NCBI GenBank assembly: GCA_958295815.1
Contig: OY282374.1
Span: 2,810,856 to 2,874,855, forward strand
DNA length: 64,000 bases
Direction of reading: 5' to 3'
From: Candidatus Poribacteria bacterium
GTDB taxonomy: Bacteria > Poribacteria > WGA-4E > WGA-3G
The position numbers and the translations under genes are program-made. Below are positions 16,368-25,906 of the stretch, piece by piece. The stretch's first letter is position 1; each line of letters begins with the position of its first letter. The notes beneath the pieces were generated by a model. It ran no database searches. It was not told where the DNA came from and saw nothing but the letters and a program-made list of their open reading frames with translations.

Positions 16368-17110
16368 ATTTAGATAATAAAATCGCTATTGTAACAGGGG
16401 CTGGACAAGGGATTGGTAAAGCCATTGCCATCAGACTTGCGAACGCCGGGGCAGATGTTGCTATCCTGGATTTGAACTTGGAGGCAGCAGCATCGGTGGC
16501 ACAGGAAATTGAGGGTATCGGACGCAGGTCCGTACCTGTTCAAGCTGACGTTTCAAAGTCGGATGATGTTAATGCTGCTGTTGAGAAGGTTATTTCGACG
16601 CTCGGTCGTGTTGACATCCTCGTTAACAACGCTGGCATTGCGGGACGAACGCTTCCATTGACCGACTTAGAAGAGGCGGATTGGGATGCCGTGATAGGCG
16701 TGAACCTCACGGGTGTTTTCCTGTGTTGTAAAGCGGTTATCGGTCCGATGATTGCTCAGGATTACGGTAGGATTGTGAATATCGCCTCAATTGCTGGAAA
16801 AGAGGGCAATCCGACGTTGATTCCGTATTCGGTATCCAAGGGTGGGGTTATTACCCTAACAAAGGCACTCGCTAAAGAGGTAACGGATTATAATATTCGT
16901 GTGAATGCTGTGTCTCCAGCGGTCATCCAAACACCGATTTTGGAGGGCATGGCGCAATCGACTATTGACTATATGGTGGGTAAGATTCCGTTGGGACGTG
17001 TTGGGAAACCGGAAGAAGTTGCGGCTGTTGTGAATTTCTTGGCTTCGGATGAAGCGAGTTTTGTGACCGGACAGTGTTACGATGTGAGCGGTGGTAGAGC
17101 GACATATTAG
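16364..17110 (+). CDS. Short-chain dehydrogenase/reductase (FabG-like)
   Basis: The 248-residue enzyme is a classical SDR: the cofactor loop is TGAGQGIGKAIA, NNAGIAG is the structural motif, and the catalytic tyrosine-lysine pair is in YSVSKGG (about residue 155), preceded by the serine in NIASIAG. Acidic D at the end of the second strand (AILDLNL) suggests NAD preference. It overlaps the AhpD-like gene through ATGA, so the two are co-translated. The substrate is unknown; FabG itself is less likely outside a fab cluster. Confidence 0.92.
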   Translation: MNLDNKIAIVTGAGQGIGKAIAIRLANAGADVAILDLNLEAAASVAQEIEGIGRRSVPVQADVSKSDDVNAAVEKVISTLGRVDILVNNAGIAGRTLPLTDLEEADWDAVIGVNLTGVFLCCKAVIGPMIAQDYGRIVNIASIAGKEGNPTLIPYSVSKGGVITLTKALAKEVTDYNIRVNAVSPAVIQTPILEGMAQSTIDYMVGKIPLGRVGKPEEVAAVVNFLASDEASFVTGQCYDVSGGRATY

Positions 17111-17121
17111 GTCGGTTTTAG

Positions 17122-17184
17122 GTTGTGAGTTATAAGTTATAAGTATAAGTTGCAAGTTATAAGTTGTGAGTTATAAGTTAAGAA
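17122..17184 (+). repeat. Degenerate TTATAAG heptamer tract
   Basis: About eight imperfect copies of a 7-bp unit (AGTTATA/TTATAAG) lie after the SDR stop. Cleaner tracts with the same unit occur near 23903-23957 and 51724-51757, each in an intergenic gap. Confidence 0.8.
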
Positions 17185-17223
17185 TTAGGAAATATAAATG
17201 CAGGGGTTCCCTACAAGAAGAGG

Positions 17224-17250
17224 ATAGGGCGGGATAAAGTCCCGCCCTAT
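17224..17250. terminator. Bidirectional terminator hairpin
   Basis: ATAGGGCGGGA (17224-17234), loop TAAAG and TCCCGCCCTAT (17240-17250) form a perfect 11-bp stem between two convergent genes. No long T tract follows, so it may work as a generic hairpin terminator. Confidence 0.7.
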
Positions 17251-17269
17251 GGTGAAGATCCTGATTGGT

Positions 17270-18601
17270 TTATTCTGCGATGCAGTAGAGATACTTTCCG
17301 CCGCGGAGGTATAATTCGTCCCCTACAATCGCGGGCGATGCGTTGAAACTGTCATCGAGTTTGTTTTCCGCCAAGATTTTGAAATCGGGACCCTGTTGGA
17401 CAACGTTCACAGTCCCCTGTCGTCCAGCGATGTAAAGCCGATCCGCTGCTCCAACTATGGAGGCATAAACGCCAGAAACACCTTGCAGGCGTACCGGTCC
17501 ATAATGTGCCTCTCCGGTTTCAGTGTTGAAAGCAGAGAGAACACCGTTGTTGCTTTTCAGGAAATAGATAATACCGTTAGAGAGGAGTGGCGACGGTACA
17601 TAGGGTGTATCTCGATTGAATTCCCACGCGATAGCATCCGACCCACTAATATCGCCTGATGCCGATGCGAGGGAAACTGCCTGCAAGACATTGCCTCGGA
17701 AACCGCTCATGAGATAAACATATTCGCCAGCAGCAACAGGTGACGGGATGCTGTTACGAGTCAGACCATCACCATCCCACAAAAGTTTGCCGGTCGCCAG
17801 ATCATAACTACGGACGCGATTTGTGCCAGTAGTAATCACCTGTGCTTTCCCATCGTGTTCTACAATAATAGGTGAAAACCAAGTTGTTCCTTCATTGCGG
17901 TTCGTCTTCCACAAGACATCACCGGTTCCCTTGTCAAGCGCGGTGATAAAGGAATCACCCTCGTGGTCCTGAACGATAACGAGTGTATTGTCGTAGAGCA
18001 CAGGGGAACTGCCCTCACCAAAGGTGTTTCTTTTATACATCGTGCCGACATCTTTTTCCCACTTCACATTCCCGTCCATATCGACACAGTAGAGTCCACG
18101 TGAACCGAAATAGGCGTAGATGTATTCACCATCGGTGACGGGTGAATTTGAAGCGTAGGTCGCATCTTGGTGCGTTCCCTCGTGCGGTGTCAATTCTCGG
18201 AGCGTCTTCTGCCAAAGAACGCTTCCATCACTTCGATTGAGGGCGATGAGATCAAATTTATACGTCGGACCAGCATCATTTCCGCCAAAGAAACCGCCGA
18301 ATAGATTGGCATCCTCCTCAGATTCCTTTTTCTCTTTGGGTGCCTCAACAGCGGTTTGGATGTAAATTTTGTCTTCCCAGATAATTGGTGTGGCATGTCC
18401 GGTTCCTGGGATAGCGACTTTCCAACGGATATTTTCGGTCTCACTCCACGTGACTGGTGGGTTCGCATCAACTGCGACCCCGGTAGCATGCGGACCGCGC
18501 CAGTGATGCCAATTTTTTTCAAAACCCTCTGGCTGTGATGCAATTGTCGCAACTACCGCCAAAGCAAATATACAGATTGTCAAAATTGCGATTTTTTTCA
18601 T
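17270..18601 (-). CDS. PQQ-like beta-propeller repeat protein, secreted
   Basis: The protein (443 residues) starts with a clear signal peptide (MKKIAILTICIFALAVVATI) and then WHHWRGPHATGVA, the typical entry to the WRGP-type PQQ propeller family. Several blades show the tryptophan-docking repeat (GSVLWQKTL, GNVKWEKDV, GDVLWKTN, GKLLWDG). These secreted or periplasmic propellers are abundant in Planctomycetes and Poribacteria and may be degenerate PQQ enzymes or binding scaffolds; catalytic residues cannot be confirmed here. AAGGA precedes the ATG. A homologue lies at 22049-23368. Confidence 0.88.
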   Translation of the reverse strand: MKKIAILTICIFALAVVATIASQPEGFEKNWHHWRGPHATGVAVDANPPVTWSETENIRWKVAIPGTGHATPIIWEDKIYIQTAVEAPKEKKESEEDANLFGGFFGGNDAGPTYKFDLIALNRSDGSVLWQKTLRELTPHEGTHQDATYASNSPVTDGEYIYAYFGSRGLYCVDMDGNVKWEKDVGTMYKRNTFGEGSSPVLYDNTLVIVQDHEGDSFITALDKGTGDVLWKTNRNEGTTWFSPIIVEHDGKAQVITTGTNRVRSYDLATGKLLWDGDGLTRNSIPSPVAAGEYVYLMSGFRGNVLQAVSLASASGDISGSDAIAWEFNRDTPYVPSPLLSNGIIYFLKSNNGVLSAFNTETGEAHYGPVRLQGVSGVYASIVGAADRLYIAGRQGTVNVVQQGPDFKILAENKLDDSFNASPAIVGDELYLRGGKYLYCIAE

Positions 18602-18654
18602 CTTAATTCCTTTCCTTTTTTTAAGTGAGTCAATTTAAGGAAACAGATTATACA

Positions 18655-18825
18655 CCTGCCGCCCCGCTGGGGCTCGATTTATGGACAGAACATTTTTCTA
18701 TACACCTATTGAAGAAATACCCAAGCAAATAAACCCGCTGGGACTTGAGAGGTTGCCAGTAGGCGGGGTTACAAACCCCGCCAGCGTAGAGAGTGAGGGC
18801 GAGGTTGGGAAACCTCGTCTACCAT
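18655..18825. repeat. Cluster of dispersed hairpin elements
   Basis: The gap holds a GCCGCCCCGCTGGGGCTC element, a GGCGGGGTTACAAACCCCGCC hairpin followed by AGCG, and a GCGAGGTTGGGAAACCTCG hairpin. They belong to the intergenic families seen elsewhere in the window and no gene is visible among them. Confidence 0.75.
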
Positions 18826-18837
18826 AATGGGTTAAAT

Positions 18838-21800
18838 TTAGGCTAAAATATCCTCAATGACCAGCGGTTGTGCTAATTCACTGTTTGCGGCTTCCAATTT
18901 TTCACGACTTGAAACCACACACACTGCGGCTTTGTCTCGGTTACCCTCTAAGAGTTCGAGAAGTACGCGTTTTACCTCAGCAGGTGTTGCGCGCCGGAGT
19001 TGTGCGTAGCGTTCTTCTCGCATCTCGCGTGTCTGTCCAGCGAGGTGTTGACTGAGTGCGTCGCTTGCAGACTGACTTGGACGAATCGGTTTTTCACCAC
19101 TTTTCGCGGTAGCGATAATCGCACGATCGATGTCGGTCTGCGTCCATTGCACCTGTTTGACGTAATCGACAGTTTGTTCAAAGACGTTGAGGGTGCGTGC
19201 AACATGCGGATCCCGATACGAGGCTTGATAGAGGTTACCATCAAATGGACTATATGTGAACCATGCCCCATAAGCGTTGCCTTTAAAACGGATTTCACTC
19301 ATGATGTAATCCAGTCGTAGGATATGTGCGCCGATACTGAGTAGTGTCGAATCAGGATGCGAATAGTGCGGTGCGGGTATCACGTATGCACAATGCGCGA
19401 TCTGAATCGGACCTGCCAATCCCTCTCTCGGTGGCGTCCCAAACGGCTGAAACGCGATCGGTTCCGAAGCAACAGGTTCATCCCGCATTTTGCCGAGCCA
19501 TTCATCGAGTCTTGCACGTGTTTTCTCAAAAGCAGAATCAGAACCGGTGAAACTTGCAGTCACCCGTCCACGGGTCAGCAAGAAGTCCCGAATCTCTTCT
19601 ATATGACCCATTAGGTCGGTATTAAGTTCGTCAAAACCGTTGAGTAGGGTTTCGCTATTGTGGAGTTGCGGAAGTCCATTGACTATCTCCGCGAGGTGTG
19701 CTTGCGGTGAAAGACCACGGGAAGCGTGATGAATCGTTGTGCTTAACCCGTCTTGGATCATCTCCGTGCGATATTCTGCGACAGCTTGGAGCAAGACATC
19801 GCGAAGCCGTTCGGTATCGCGTGGGTCTACATCAAAAACGAGATCGTGCAGAACATCCAGTGCGGCATCTATCTTGCCATCAAGTGCTTTGAGATGGAAA
19901 TTAAGGTTCAGCAAAGGCTGGTTTGCGTCCAATGCATGCGTTGCGAAGCCGGGTGAACACCCGATACCACCGGTGACAGCCGATGTTCGCTGTGCGATTT
20001 CTTCGTAGTTCATGCCAGCAGCACCAAGCTTACTAATAGCATCAGTATATCGCGGTAAATATGTCCAAAGATGCTGCGGCAGCCCTTGCAAGTTAAAGTT
20101 TAAAATGAGGTAGTTAACGCCATTGGCAAAGACATCATTCCTGAGCAGATCGCGTCCAGCGACCTTTTCAACAACTGTCGGGACATGCCTCGGTTTTTCA
20201 GGCAGATCGCTGACCTGAAGCTGCGGCAGTTTCGCCAACGCCTCGGGCGGATTGGGTTGTCCGTTGAGACGTTCCAATTCAGCAGCATCCGCAGCAATTT
20301 GTTGGACCTGTTCATCCGTCAATTCTGCCCGTGTCGCTTTCATACGCTCCACGAGTTCAGCCTCAATTTTTGCCTGCATATTTTGATCTGGAGATAATAC
20401 ACTCAGCAGCCGGTGTGGGTTGTCAATAAGCCGTTCACGTATGAGTTCATTGAAGATCGCCGGATTCTCCTGCCACCACTGACGAACGGTTGCGAGACTC
20501 TCTCCGAGTTTTAAGAAGGTGTCCGAGTCTTTCTCGTATATCCACGGTTCGATGACGCGATAGAGCATCCGAAGCGGGAACATTGGCGCGACTTCTTGGT
20601 AGTAGTAGGTGGCTTGCTGGAAAGCGGCTTCAATCTTCTCACTGTCAATCTCTGAATCTGCAACCTGGGTTAAGGTATCAATCACCAGTTGTGTAAAAGA
20701 TTCGGCGCGCTCGTCTTCACTGCCTTTGAGTCCGACGTAAAATGCCCCGGACGGTCCGATAGAACTGGCACCGGAGTAAATCAGGTCGGCACCGAGTTTA
20801 GATTCGATAATTGCCTTTCGGAGTGGTGCAGCTTCATTGCCGAGCAGGATTAGGCTTAAAAGACGGCATAAGATGACGTCTTCAGGATCGGTTGCGTCCC
20901 CGATGAGCCAACTCAGCATAAGATAGGTTTTTTCGGTAAGGGGTTCATCTGCACCAACGGGATAGGTATCCTGTACACTTTGTGGGGCTTCCCACCTCGG
21001 TTGATGTGTAACTTCCGAACGGAGGGGTCGCATGGTGGCACTCGCCTCGTTTTGCGGAATGGCATCGAGTTTGTCAGCGAGAAACGTCAGATAGTCGCTT
21101 GTCGGAATATTCCCATAGAAGAAAAAGTATCCATTGCTTGGATGATAGTAGGTTTCGTGGAAGTTTTTGAGATTTGCGTAGGTGAGTTCAGGAATGGCAT
21201 CCGGATCTCCGCCAGATTCACGCGCATACAATGTATCTGGTAGGAGTCTGCTCGTCATAGAACGGTAGAGTCGCGACTCAGGATCCGAAAAGACACCTTT
21301 CATCTCGTTATAGACGATGCCGGTTATTTTTAGGTCGCCTGTGGGATCTTCTGGATCGGCGGGTGCGAGATGGTGTCCTTCACGCCTAAACGTATCTTCT
21401 GTGAGGAGCGGATGGAAGACGGCATCAAAATAGACTTCCGCCAAGTTGAAGAGATCTTTTTTTACGTTGCTGGCGACCGGGTAGTACGTATGATCTGAAG
21501 CGGTCATGGCGTTGATAAATGTCGCCATACTCATCTTAATCATCTCAAAAAAAGGTTCTTTGACAGGGAATTTTTGGGAACCTGCCAAGACCGCATGTTC
21601 AAGGATGTGCGGTACGCCGGTGTCATCTGAGGGTGGGGTCGGAAAATTAATGGAGAATAGATTTTCAGTATCGTCAGTATAGAGATGTAGCAGGCGTGCA
21701 CCGCTATGTTGGTGCGCCAATTCAATGGTCACTGCCCGTAATTCTTCAATGGGTGTGACGGCTTTTACCTCAAAGCCGTGCAATTGTTCGCCGGGACGTA

Positions 21801-21846
21801 AGTCTACTTCCGGTATCCGAGTGGTTTCCAATATTTTTGCCTCCAT
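18838..21846 (-). CDS. M16C metalloprotease, presequence-protease-like (PreP)
   Basis: The 1002-residue protein matches the PreP/Cym1 peptidasome architecture: an N-terminal catalytic domain with the inverted zinc motif in HILEHAVLAGS (about residues 84-94, HxxEH), followed by a second domain and two inactive M16 domains joined by a helical hairpin. Such enzymes degrade short unfolded peptides. No signal peptide is visible, so a cytoplasmic peptide-clearing role is likely. The length agrees with the family. No convincing Shine-Dalgarno sequence precedes the ATG. It stands alone between repeat-filled gaps. Confidence 0.93.
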   Translation of the reverse strand: MEAKILETTRIPEVDLRPGEQLHGFEVKAVTPIEELRAVTIELAHQHSGARLLHLYTDDTENLFSINFPTPPSDDTGVPHILEHAVLAGSQKFPVKEPFFEMIKMSMATFINAMTASDHTYYPVASNVKKDLFNLAEVYFDAVFHPLLTEDTFRREGHHLAPADPEDPTGDLKITGIVYNEMKGVFSDPESRLYRSMTSRLLPDTLYARESGGDPDAIPELTYANLKNFHETYYHPSNGYFFFYGNIPTSDYLTFLADKLDAIPQNEASATMRPLRSEVTHQPRWEAPQSVQDTYPVGADEPLTEKTYLMLSWLIGDATDPEDVILCRLLSLILLGNEAAPLRKAIIESKLGADLIYSGASSIGPSGAFYVGLKGSEDERAESFTQLVIDTLTQVADSEIDSEKIEAAFQQATYYYQEVAPMFPLRMLYRVIEPWIYEKDSDTFLKLGESLATVRQWWQENPAIFNELIRERLIDNPHRLLSVLSPDQNMQAKIEAELVERMKATRAELTDEQVQQIAADAAELERLNGQPNPPEALAKLPQLQVSDLPEKPRHVPTVVEKVAGRDLLRNDVFANGVNYLILNFNLQGLPQHLWTYLPRYTDAISKLGAAGMNYEEIAQRTSAVTGGIGCSPGFATHALDANQPLLNLNFHLKALDGKIDAALDVLHDLVFDVDPRDTERLRDVLLQAVAEYRTEMIQDGLSTTIHHASRGLSPQAHLAEIVNGLPQLHNSETLLNGFDELNTDLMGHIEEIRDFLLTRGRVTASFTGSDSAFEKTRARLDEWLGKMRDEPVASEPIAFQPFGTPPREGLAGPIQIAHCAYVIPAPHYSHPDSTLLSIGAHILRLDYIMSEIRFKGNAYGAWFTYSPFDGNLYQASYRDPHVARTLNVFEQTVDYVKQVQWTQTDIDRAIIATAKSGEKPIRPSQSASDALSQHLAGQTREMREERYAQLRRATPAEVKRVLLELLEGNRDKAAVCVVSSREKLEAANSELAQPLVIEDILA

Positions 21847-21880
21847 GGTTTTTATTTTTTTATACAGTGCATCTCATAAA

Positions 21881-22056
21881 TATGTCAACGGTATTGTGAA
21901 CGCTAAAAGAAACCCCCTAAATCCCCCTTATCAGGAGGACTTTAATGCGTAAGTCCTATTCTATTTTTTATGTCAACGGTATTGTGAACGCTAAAAGAAA
22001 CCCCCTAAATCCCCCTTATCAGGGGGACTTTAATGCGTAAGTCCTATTCTATTTTT
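21881..22056 (-). repeat. Two tandem 88-bp units reaching into a stop codon
   Basis: Units start at 21881 and 21969 and are nearly identical. Each carries CCCCCTAAATCCCCCTTATC followed by AGG(A/G)GGACTTT; in the second copy TCCCCC pairs perfectly with GGGGGA. The second unit runs through the stop codon (22049-22051) of the propeller gene to its left end. The CCCCCTAAATCCCCC sequence resembles an intergenic repeat that is frequent in cyanobacteria. Confidence 0.88.
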
Positions 22057-23368
22057 TTGGTTTCGCTAAGTTCGCACAAACGAGTTCATTATCATTTCGG
22101 ACAAAGACGTGCTTATAGGCAAAAGCAGGATGTGCCCACGTAACACCGCCTCTGCGGTTCAATTGATCGCGTGTCGGTTCGATTAATTTAGCACGACTGA
22201 TAATATTCAGACCTTCAGGGGAAAGTTCTGTGATGAGGAGTTCGCCGCGTTCGTTGAACATCCAGATTCTGTTTTCTGATGATGGGGGGTGTTTGACGAG
22301 ATGGATAGTGCTCCAACGCGCCGTCGGCACAGCGGAAAGATTTTCCCAAATCCGATCCCCGTTTCGAGCATCAATACAGCGGAGTTCACCGTAACTATCC
22401 ACACCATAAATGTAATTCCCAATGCGTACAGGAGTCGACATCGTGGTCTGAATTGCCTCGGTATGCTGCTCATCTTTACCGGCGCGGTGCCATCCAAGTT
22501 CGGCTGCCAATTCATCGGACGTCAACTTCAACAGCAGTGAGCCTTCATAGAAATTCGTGAGAAACAATTCATTCTCATAGAAAATTGGGGTTGCAATGCC
22601 AATCTCCCAGCGGGTAGAAGGAAATGGATAAAGCCAATGTACTGTTCCAGTTTTTGGATCAATGGCAGCGATGTTATTCCCTGTCCAACAGATTAAAACC
22701 CGTTGACCGGCGTGCTCAATGATAATGGGTGCAGAATAAGAGGCACTATCGTCCACAGCTCTCCATTTTTCTACCCCGGTTTTTCGGTCAAACGCGACTA
22801 TGCAGGCGTTTGGCTCGCCCCCGATCTGAACGATGAGATGCTCACCCTCGACAATCGGTGCGCTTGCGATTCCCCAGATAGGCATATTAATGTCATATTC
22901 GGTATTGAGATCCCTTTTCCAGACGACGTCACCTGTGGCAGCATCAAAACAGTGCAGGTGTCCCATTGAACCGAGCGCGTAAGCGAGTCCGTCATGGACG
23001 GTTACAGTTGCCCGGGGTCCGGCTGTATACTCAATCTTGTAGACACAATCGTAAGTATAAGACCAGACGGATTCGCCAGTTTCCCAGTCAAAGCAGTGAA
23101 CGCGTTCGACCTGCTTCGGCTTGGTAAGCCGATCGGTGACATAGACGCGTCCGTCAGCGACACTCGGTCCGCTGTAGCCGCTGCCAATAGGGACACGCCA
23201 ACGGAGTGAGATCTCTGGACCTTCAAATTCTTCAATGATGTCTGTTTCGTTCCAAACGCCTTGGCGGTCTTTGCCACGCCATTGATGCCATTCATCGGCA
23301 CTTGCGAGATGTGCCTGCATCTGTAAAATGGCAAACAGTGCGATGAGTAGACATGTAAACTGCTTCAT
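22049..23368 (-). CDS. PQQ-like beta-propeller protein, secreted
   Basis: This 439-residue paralogue of the 17270-18601 protein has a signal peptide (MKQFTCLLIALFAILQMQAH, then ASADEWHQWRGKDRQGVW) and propeller blades with GESVWSYTY, GDVVWKRDL, GVEKWRAVD and GDRIWENLS. It probably acts outside the inner membrane as a sensor, binder or degenerate dehydrogenase. It overlaps the upstream DHH-like gene by 4 bases, so they are co-translated, although no functional link is known. The last codons lie in an 88-bp repeat. Confidence 0.87.
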   Translation of the reverse strand: MKQFTCLLIALFAILQMQAHLASADEWHQWRGKDRQGVWNETDIIEEFEGPEISLRWRVPIGSGYSGPSVADGRVYVTDRLTKPKQVERVHCFDWETGESVWSYTYDCVYKIEYTAGPRATVTVHDGLAYALGSMGHLHCFDAATGDVVWKRDLNTEYDINMPIWGIASAPIVEGEHLIVQIGGEPNACIVAFDRKTGVEKWRAVDDSASYSAPIIIEHAGQRVLICWTGNNIAAIDPKTGTVHWLYPFPSTRWEIGIATPIFYENELFLTNFYEGSLLLKLTSDELAAELGWHRAGKDEQHTEAIQTTMSTPVRIGNYIYGVDSYGELRCIDARNGDRIWENLSAVPTARWSTIHLVKHPPSSENRIWMFNERGELLITELSPEGLNIISRAKLIEPTRDQLNRRGGVTWAHPAFAYKHVFVRNDNELVCANLAKPKK

Positions 23369-23838
23369 AGATTTTTTGTATAGTTCCTTAGCCAGAGAAC
23401 CATCTGTCGATAGACCTCTGTTGTGTCCTTATGTTTTGTCTTTAACCTCTTCAACTCAGCATGGGGTCCGTCAATACGGCTCTGCTTGAGTGCCTCCGAA
23501 TTCCGGTGTGTATCGCCTTGATATGTTATCTCTACCAAGTGTTCAAGGTGTTTGACGGCGACACCGGTGTCGAGTAGATACTCCCAAATAAGCCGTGTTG
23601 CACAAGTGCTATTTCTGTTCTTAAATGCGGGTGGCTTGTGATCGAAGCGGTTGTTTTCAGGGCAATACGTGTTCCCAACGTCTACCAAACAGTCTGCATG
23701 CAACATGAGTTTTTCGGGTACGTTCCGACTCACAAACAAGACCTCTGATTTGTGCGCTTGGAAGAGAAAATCTTGGGCGATCCAAGCACTGACGATAGCG
23801 TCGAGGTCTGGGTCTGCATGCGTGACAATCTGTTTCAA
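23365..23838 (-). CDS. DHH/MYG1-like phosphoesterase-related protein, short
   Basis: The 157-residue protein has THADPDLDAIVSAW at its start, resembling motif I of DHH phosphoesterases (HxxPDxD), and VDVGNTYCPENNRFDHKPP, which resembles the MYG1 exonuclease signature with its DHH-like histidine. MYG1 proteins are about twice as long, so this is a half-length or divergent member; whether it is catalytic is unclear. The start is a TTG with GGAGG 8 bases upstream. It overlaps the propeller gene that follows. Confidence 0.65.
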   Translation of the reverse strand: MKQIVTHADPDLDAIVSAWIAQDFLFQAHKSEVLFVSRNVPEKLMLHADCLVDVGNTYCPENNRFDHKPPAFKNRNSTCATRLIWEYLLDTGVAVKHLEHLVEITYQGDTHRNSEALKQSRIDGPHAELKRLKTKHKDTTEVYRQMVLWLRNYTKNL

Positions 23839-23902
23839 TGCACAGTCCTCCGTCGCTTATTTATTATACGAATTTTTTGATGGATTGTCAAGTGGGTTAG
23901 GG

Positions 23903-23957
23903 GTTATAAGTTATAGGGTATAAGTTATAAGTTATAAGTTATAAGTTATAAGTTAAG
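23903..23957. repeat. TTATAAG heptamer tract
   Basis: About seven copies of the 7-bp unit TTATAAG, one of three such tracts in the window. The neighbouring gap 23839-24063 has no gene. Confidence 0.85.
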
Positions 23958-23997
23958 AGGGGCTCCTGTTCGTTTGGATGGCTTCAGAAAATAAAAA

Positions 23998-24040
23998 CCG
24001 CTCTTATATCCCTATCTATAGGATAAGGACATAGGAGCGG
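23998..24040 (-). terminator. Long imperfect hairpin after the first secreted paralogue
   Basis: CCGCTCTTATATCC and GGATAAGGACATAGGAGCGG can pair into a long interrupted stem just beyond the stop codon of the 24064-24879 gene on the minus strand. Confidence 0.5.
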
Positions 24041-24063
24041 AAACACTTAGTTATACTGTGAGG

Positions 24064-24879
24064 TTAACGTAAGGCTTTGATATCGCCCCAAGTGACAGCT
24101 GCTTTTCCATTTGCTTCAACAGGTGTTGAGATATCCGACTGTTGCGAAATGAAATCAATCATCTCAATAAGCACTTGTCCCCGCGGCAAGTCCCCGTTAT
24201 TTGGCTCTTGTAGGCAGATTCCGACGCGTCCGCTGCTATCTTCCAACTTAATGATGCCCGGGTCAAAAAATCCGTCACCGTTATCACCAAAAGCGGCTTC
24301 AACGCTCCAAGGATCGACGATCTGTTCACTTTTAAAGGGTCTTTCAGAGGTGAATTCTACAAGGGCTGGCGTATATTCTTCACCAAGCGCTGTCGGCGTA
24401 ATCGCAGTGCCGCCGCCCCACATATCTGCATTGATGTTGATGATAGTTTTCAAGCCGTTTTCACCATTAGCACCACCACCTTCGGTAACGTAGAAGATGT
24501 AATCGGCACAATTGAGGATAATATTTCCACCGTAAAGGAAACGTTCGGCAATGGAATCATCTACCTGCGAGTTCCCAGGCGTATAGAGCGTTGTCGGGAA
24601 CCAGCCGAAAATAATCAAGATATCTGCAGCGCCATCGTCAATGCGTTCCTCAGCCCAAGGTCCGATTTCTTCGTCGGTTTGATAAACTACGTCGCCAATG
24701 AATGGGACAGCACCTTTAAGGTCCTCGAAGACGATTGCGCGCTGGATGTCTGCATTTTCTTGTGAGATCCAACCTGTTCCTTCACTGAAGATAGCGACAT
24801 CACCTAAAGCTGCCCAACTTGAAACGGTGCATGTAACCATCAACAAAACAATAAACAGCGTTAATATGCTGCGTGTCAT
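24064..24879 (-). CDS. Secreted protein of a five-member paralogous family (member 1)
   Basis: I do not recognise a named family. The 271-residue product has a signal peptide (hydrophobic residues 5-18, then SSWA) and a core containing GDVAIFSEGTGWI, ADILIIFGWFPTTLY, GGNIILNCADYIFYV and INADMW. It ends in VTWGDIKALR. The alternation of strands and helices and the FGWFP turn suggest a flavodoxin- or glutamine-amidotransferase-like (ThuA-type) fold without a visible catalytic triad; that is an inference. AGAGGT precedes the ATG. Its closest relative is the next gene upstream (25088-25906). Confidence 0.85.
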   Translation of the reverse strand: MTRSILTLFIVLLMVTCTVSSWAALGDVAIFSEGTGWISQENADIQRAIVFEDLKGAVPFIGDVVYQTDEEIGPWAEERIDDGAADILIIFGWFPTTLYTPGNSQVDDSIAERFLYGGNIILNCADYIFYVTEGGGANGENGLKTIININADMWGGGTAITPTALGEEYTPALVEFTSERPFKSEQIVDPWSVEAAFGDNGDGFFDPGIIKLEDSSGRVGICLQEPNNGDLPRGQVLIEMIDFISQQSDISTPVEANGKAAVTWGDIKALR

Positions 24880-25087
24880 TATTTTTACCTCTTTTTTTAT
24901 TTGCTAAAGCCTACAAATAAGTAGACATATAACGTTCCACCACCGCTGGCAAGGTTTCTACCTCGCCAGTGATAATGTCTAATTAATTCTAAAATCCACC
25001 ATAATTGTGCGCCGACTATACTGATGATATCGTCGGCACCATAGATTATAGAAACTTACTTACTAAGCGGTTTGCTACGACGGCAGG

Positions 25088-25906
25088 TTAAAAACTTGAC
25101 TTAAGGTGTCCCCACGTCGTAGCGACTTTCTCGTTGGGATCTACTGCCTGAGGACCGAGTACTTCAAACAGAAAGTTATCAATCATTTCGGCAAGCACTT
25201 CGCCTCGGGGAAGTCCTGGATTATTGGGTTCTTGAAAGGCGATCCCGATGCGTCCATCGGTTTCGGTATCGTGGACAATTGCGGGGTCTATGAAACCTGC
25301 ACCATTGTCACCGAAGGCCGCCTCAACCTCCCAAGGATCTGTAATCTGAGCTTCCTTGAACGTACGCTCTGAGGTAAAGTCGTCCAAGCTTGGAGTATAC
25401 TCCTTACCATCAGCAGTCGGTTTGATACCTGTCCCCCCCGACCACATATCGGCGTTGATATCCATCATATTCTTCAAGCCCTGTTCTCCATTCGCACCGC
25501 CACCTTGTGTGACGTAGAAAATATAATCTGCAGTGTTGAGAATAACATTTCCGCCTTCAAGGAACTCCTCGGCAACCGAACCGTCGGGATCTGCGTTACC
25601 GGGGGTGTAGAGGGTTGTAGGGAACCAGCCGAATGTCACAATAATATCAGAAAGTCCATTATCGGTACGGTCTTCTGCCCATTTGCCGATCTGTTTATCG
25701 GTTAATATCTCAACTTTAGCTGGCTTCTTGAGGAGATCCTTCAATGCCTCGCCTTCAGCAGCAGCGGTGCCTTGCGCAATCCAGCCGGATTGTTCAGTGA
25801 ATATCGCCACATCTCCCATGGGAGCAGACACACCGATGCTCGGTAAAGCGACAATCGCAACGACATACAACATTGTTGACGCTGCGATTGTTATCAGTCT
25901 TTGCAT
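25088..25906 (-). CDS. Secreted protein of a five-member paralogous family (member 2)
   Basis: The 272-residue protein is very similar to member 1: signal peptide (hydrophobic residues 4-22), GDVAIFTEQSGWIAQG, IIVTFGWFPTTLYTPGN, GGNVILNTADYIFYVTQGGG, NMMDINADMWSGG, and the C-terminus ATTWGHLKSSF. The pair looks like a recent tandem duplication with divergence. A hairpin (about 25010-25045) follows the stop codon, and a good promoter lies about 120 bases upstream, so this gene may head a transcript with member 1. Function unknown. Confidence 0.85.
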   Translation of the reverse strand: MQRLITIAASTMLYVVAIVALPSIGVSAPMGDVAIFTEQSGWIAQGTAAAEGEALKDLLKKPAKVEILTDKQIGKWAEDRTDNGLSDIIVTFGWFPTTLYTPGNADPDGSVAEEFLEGGNVILNTADYIFYVTQGGGANGEQGLKNMMDINADMWSGGTGIKPTADGKEYTPSLDDFTSERTFKEAQITDPWEVEAAFGDNGAGFIDPAIVHDTETDGRIGIAFQEPNNPGLPRGEVLAEMIDNFLFEVLGPQAVDPNEKVATTWGHLKSSF

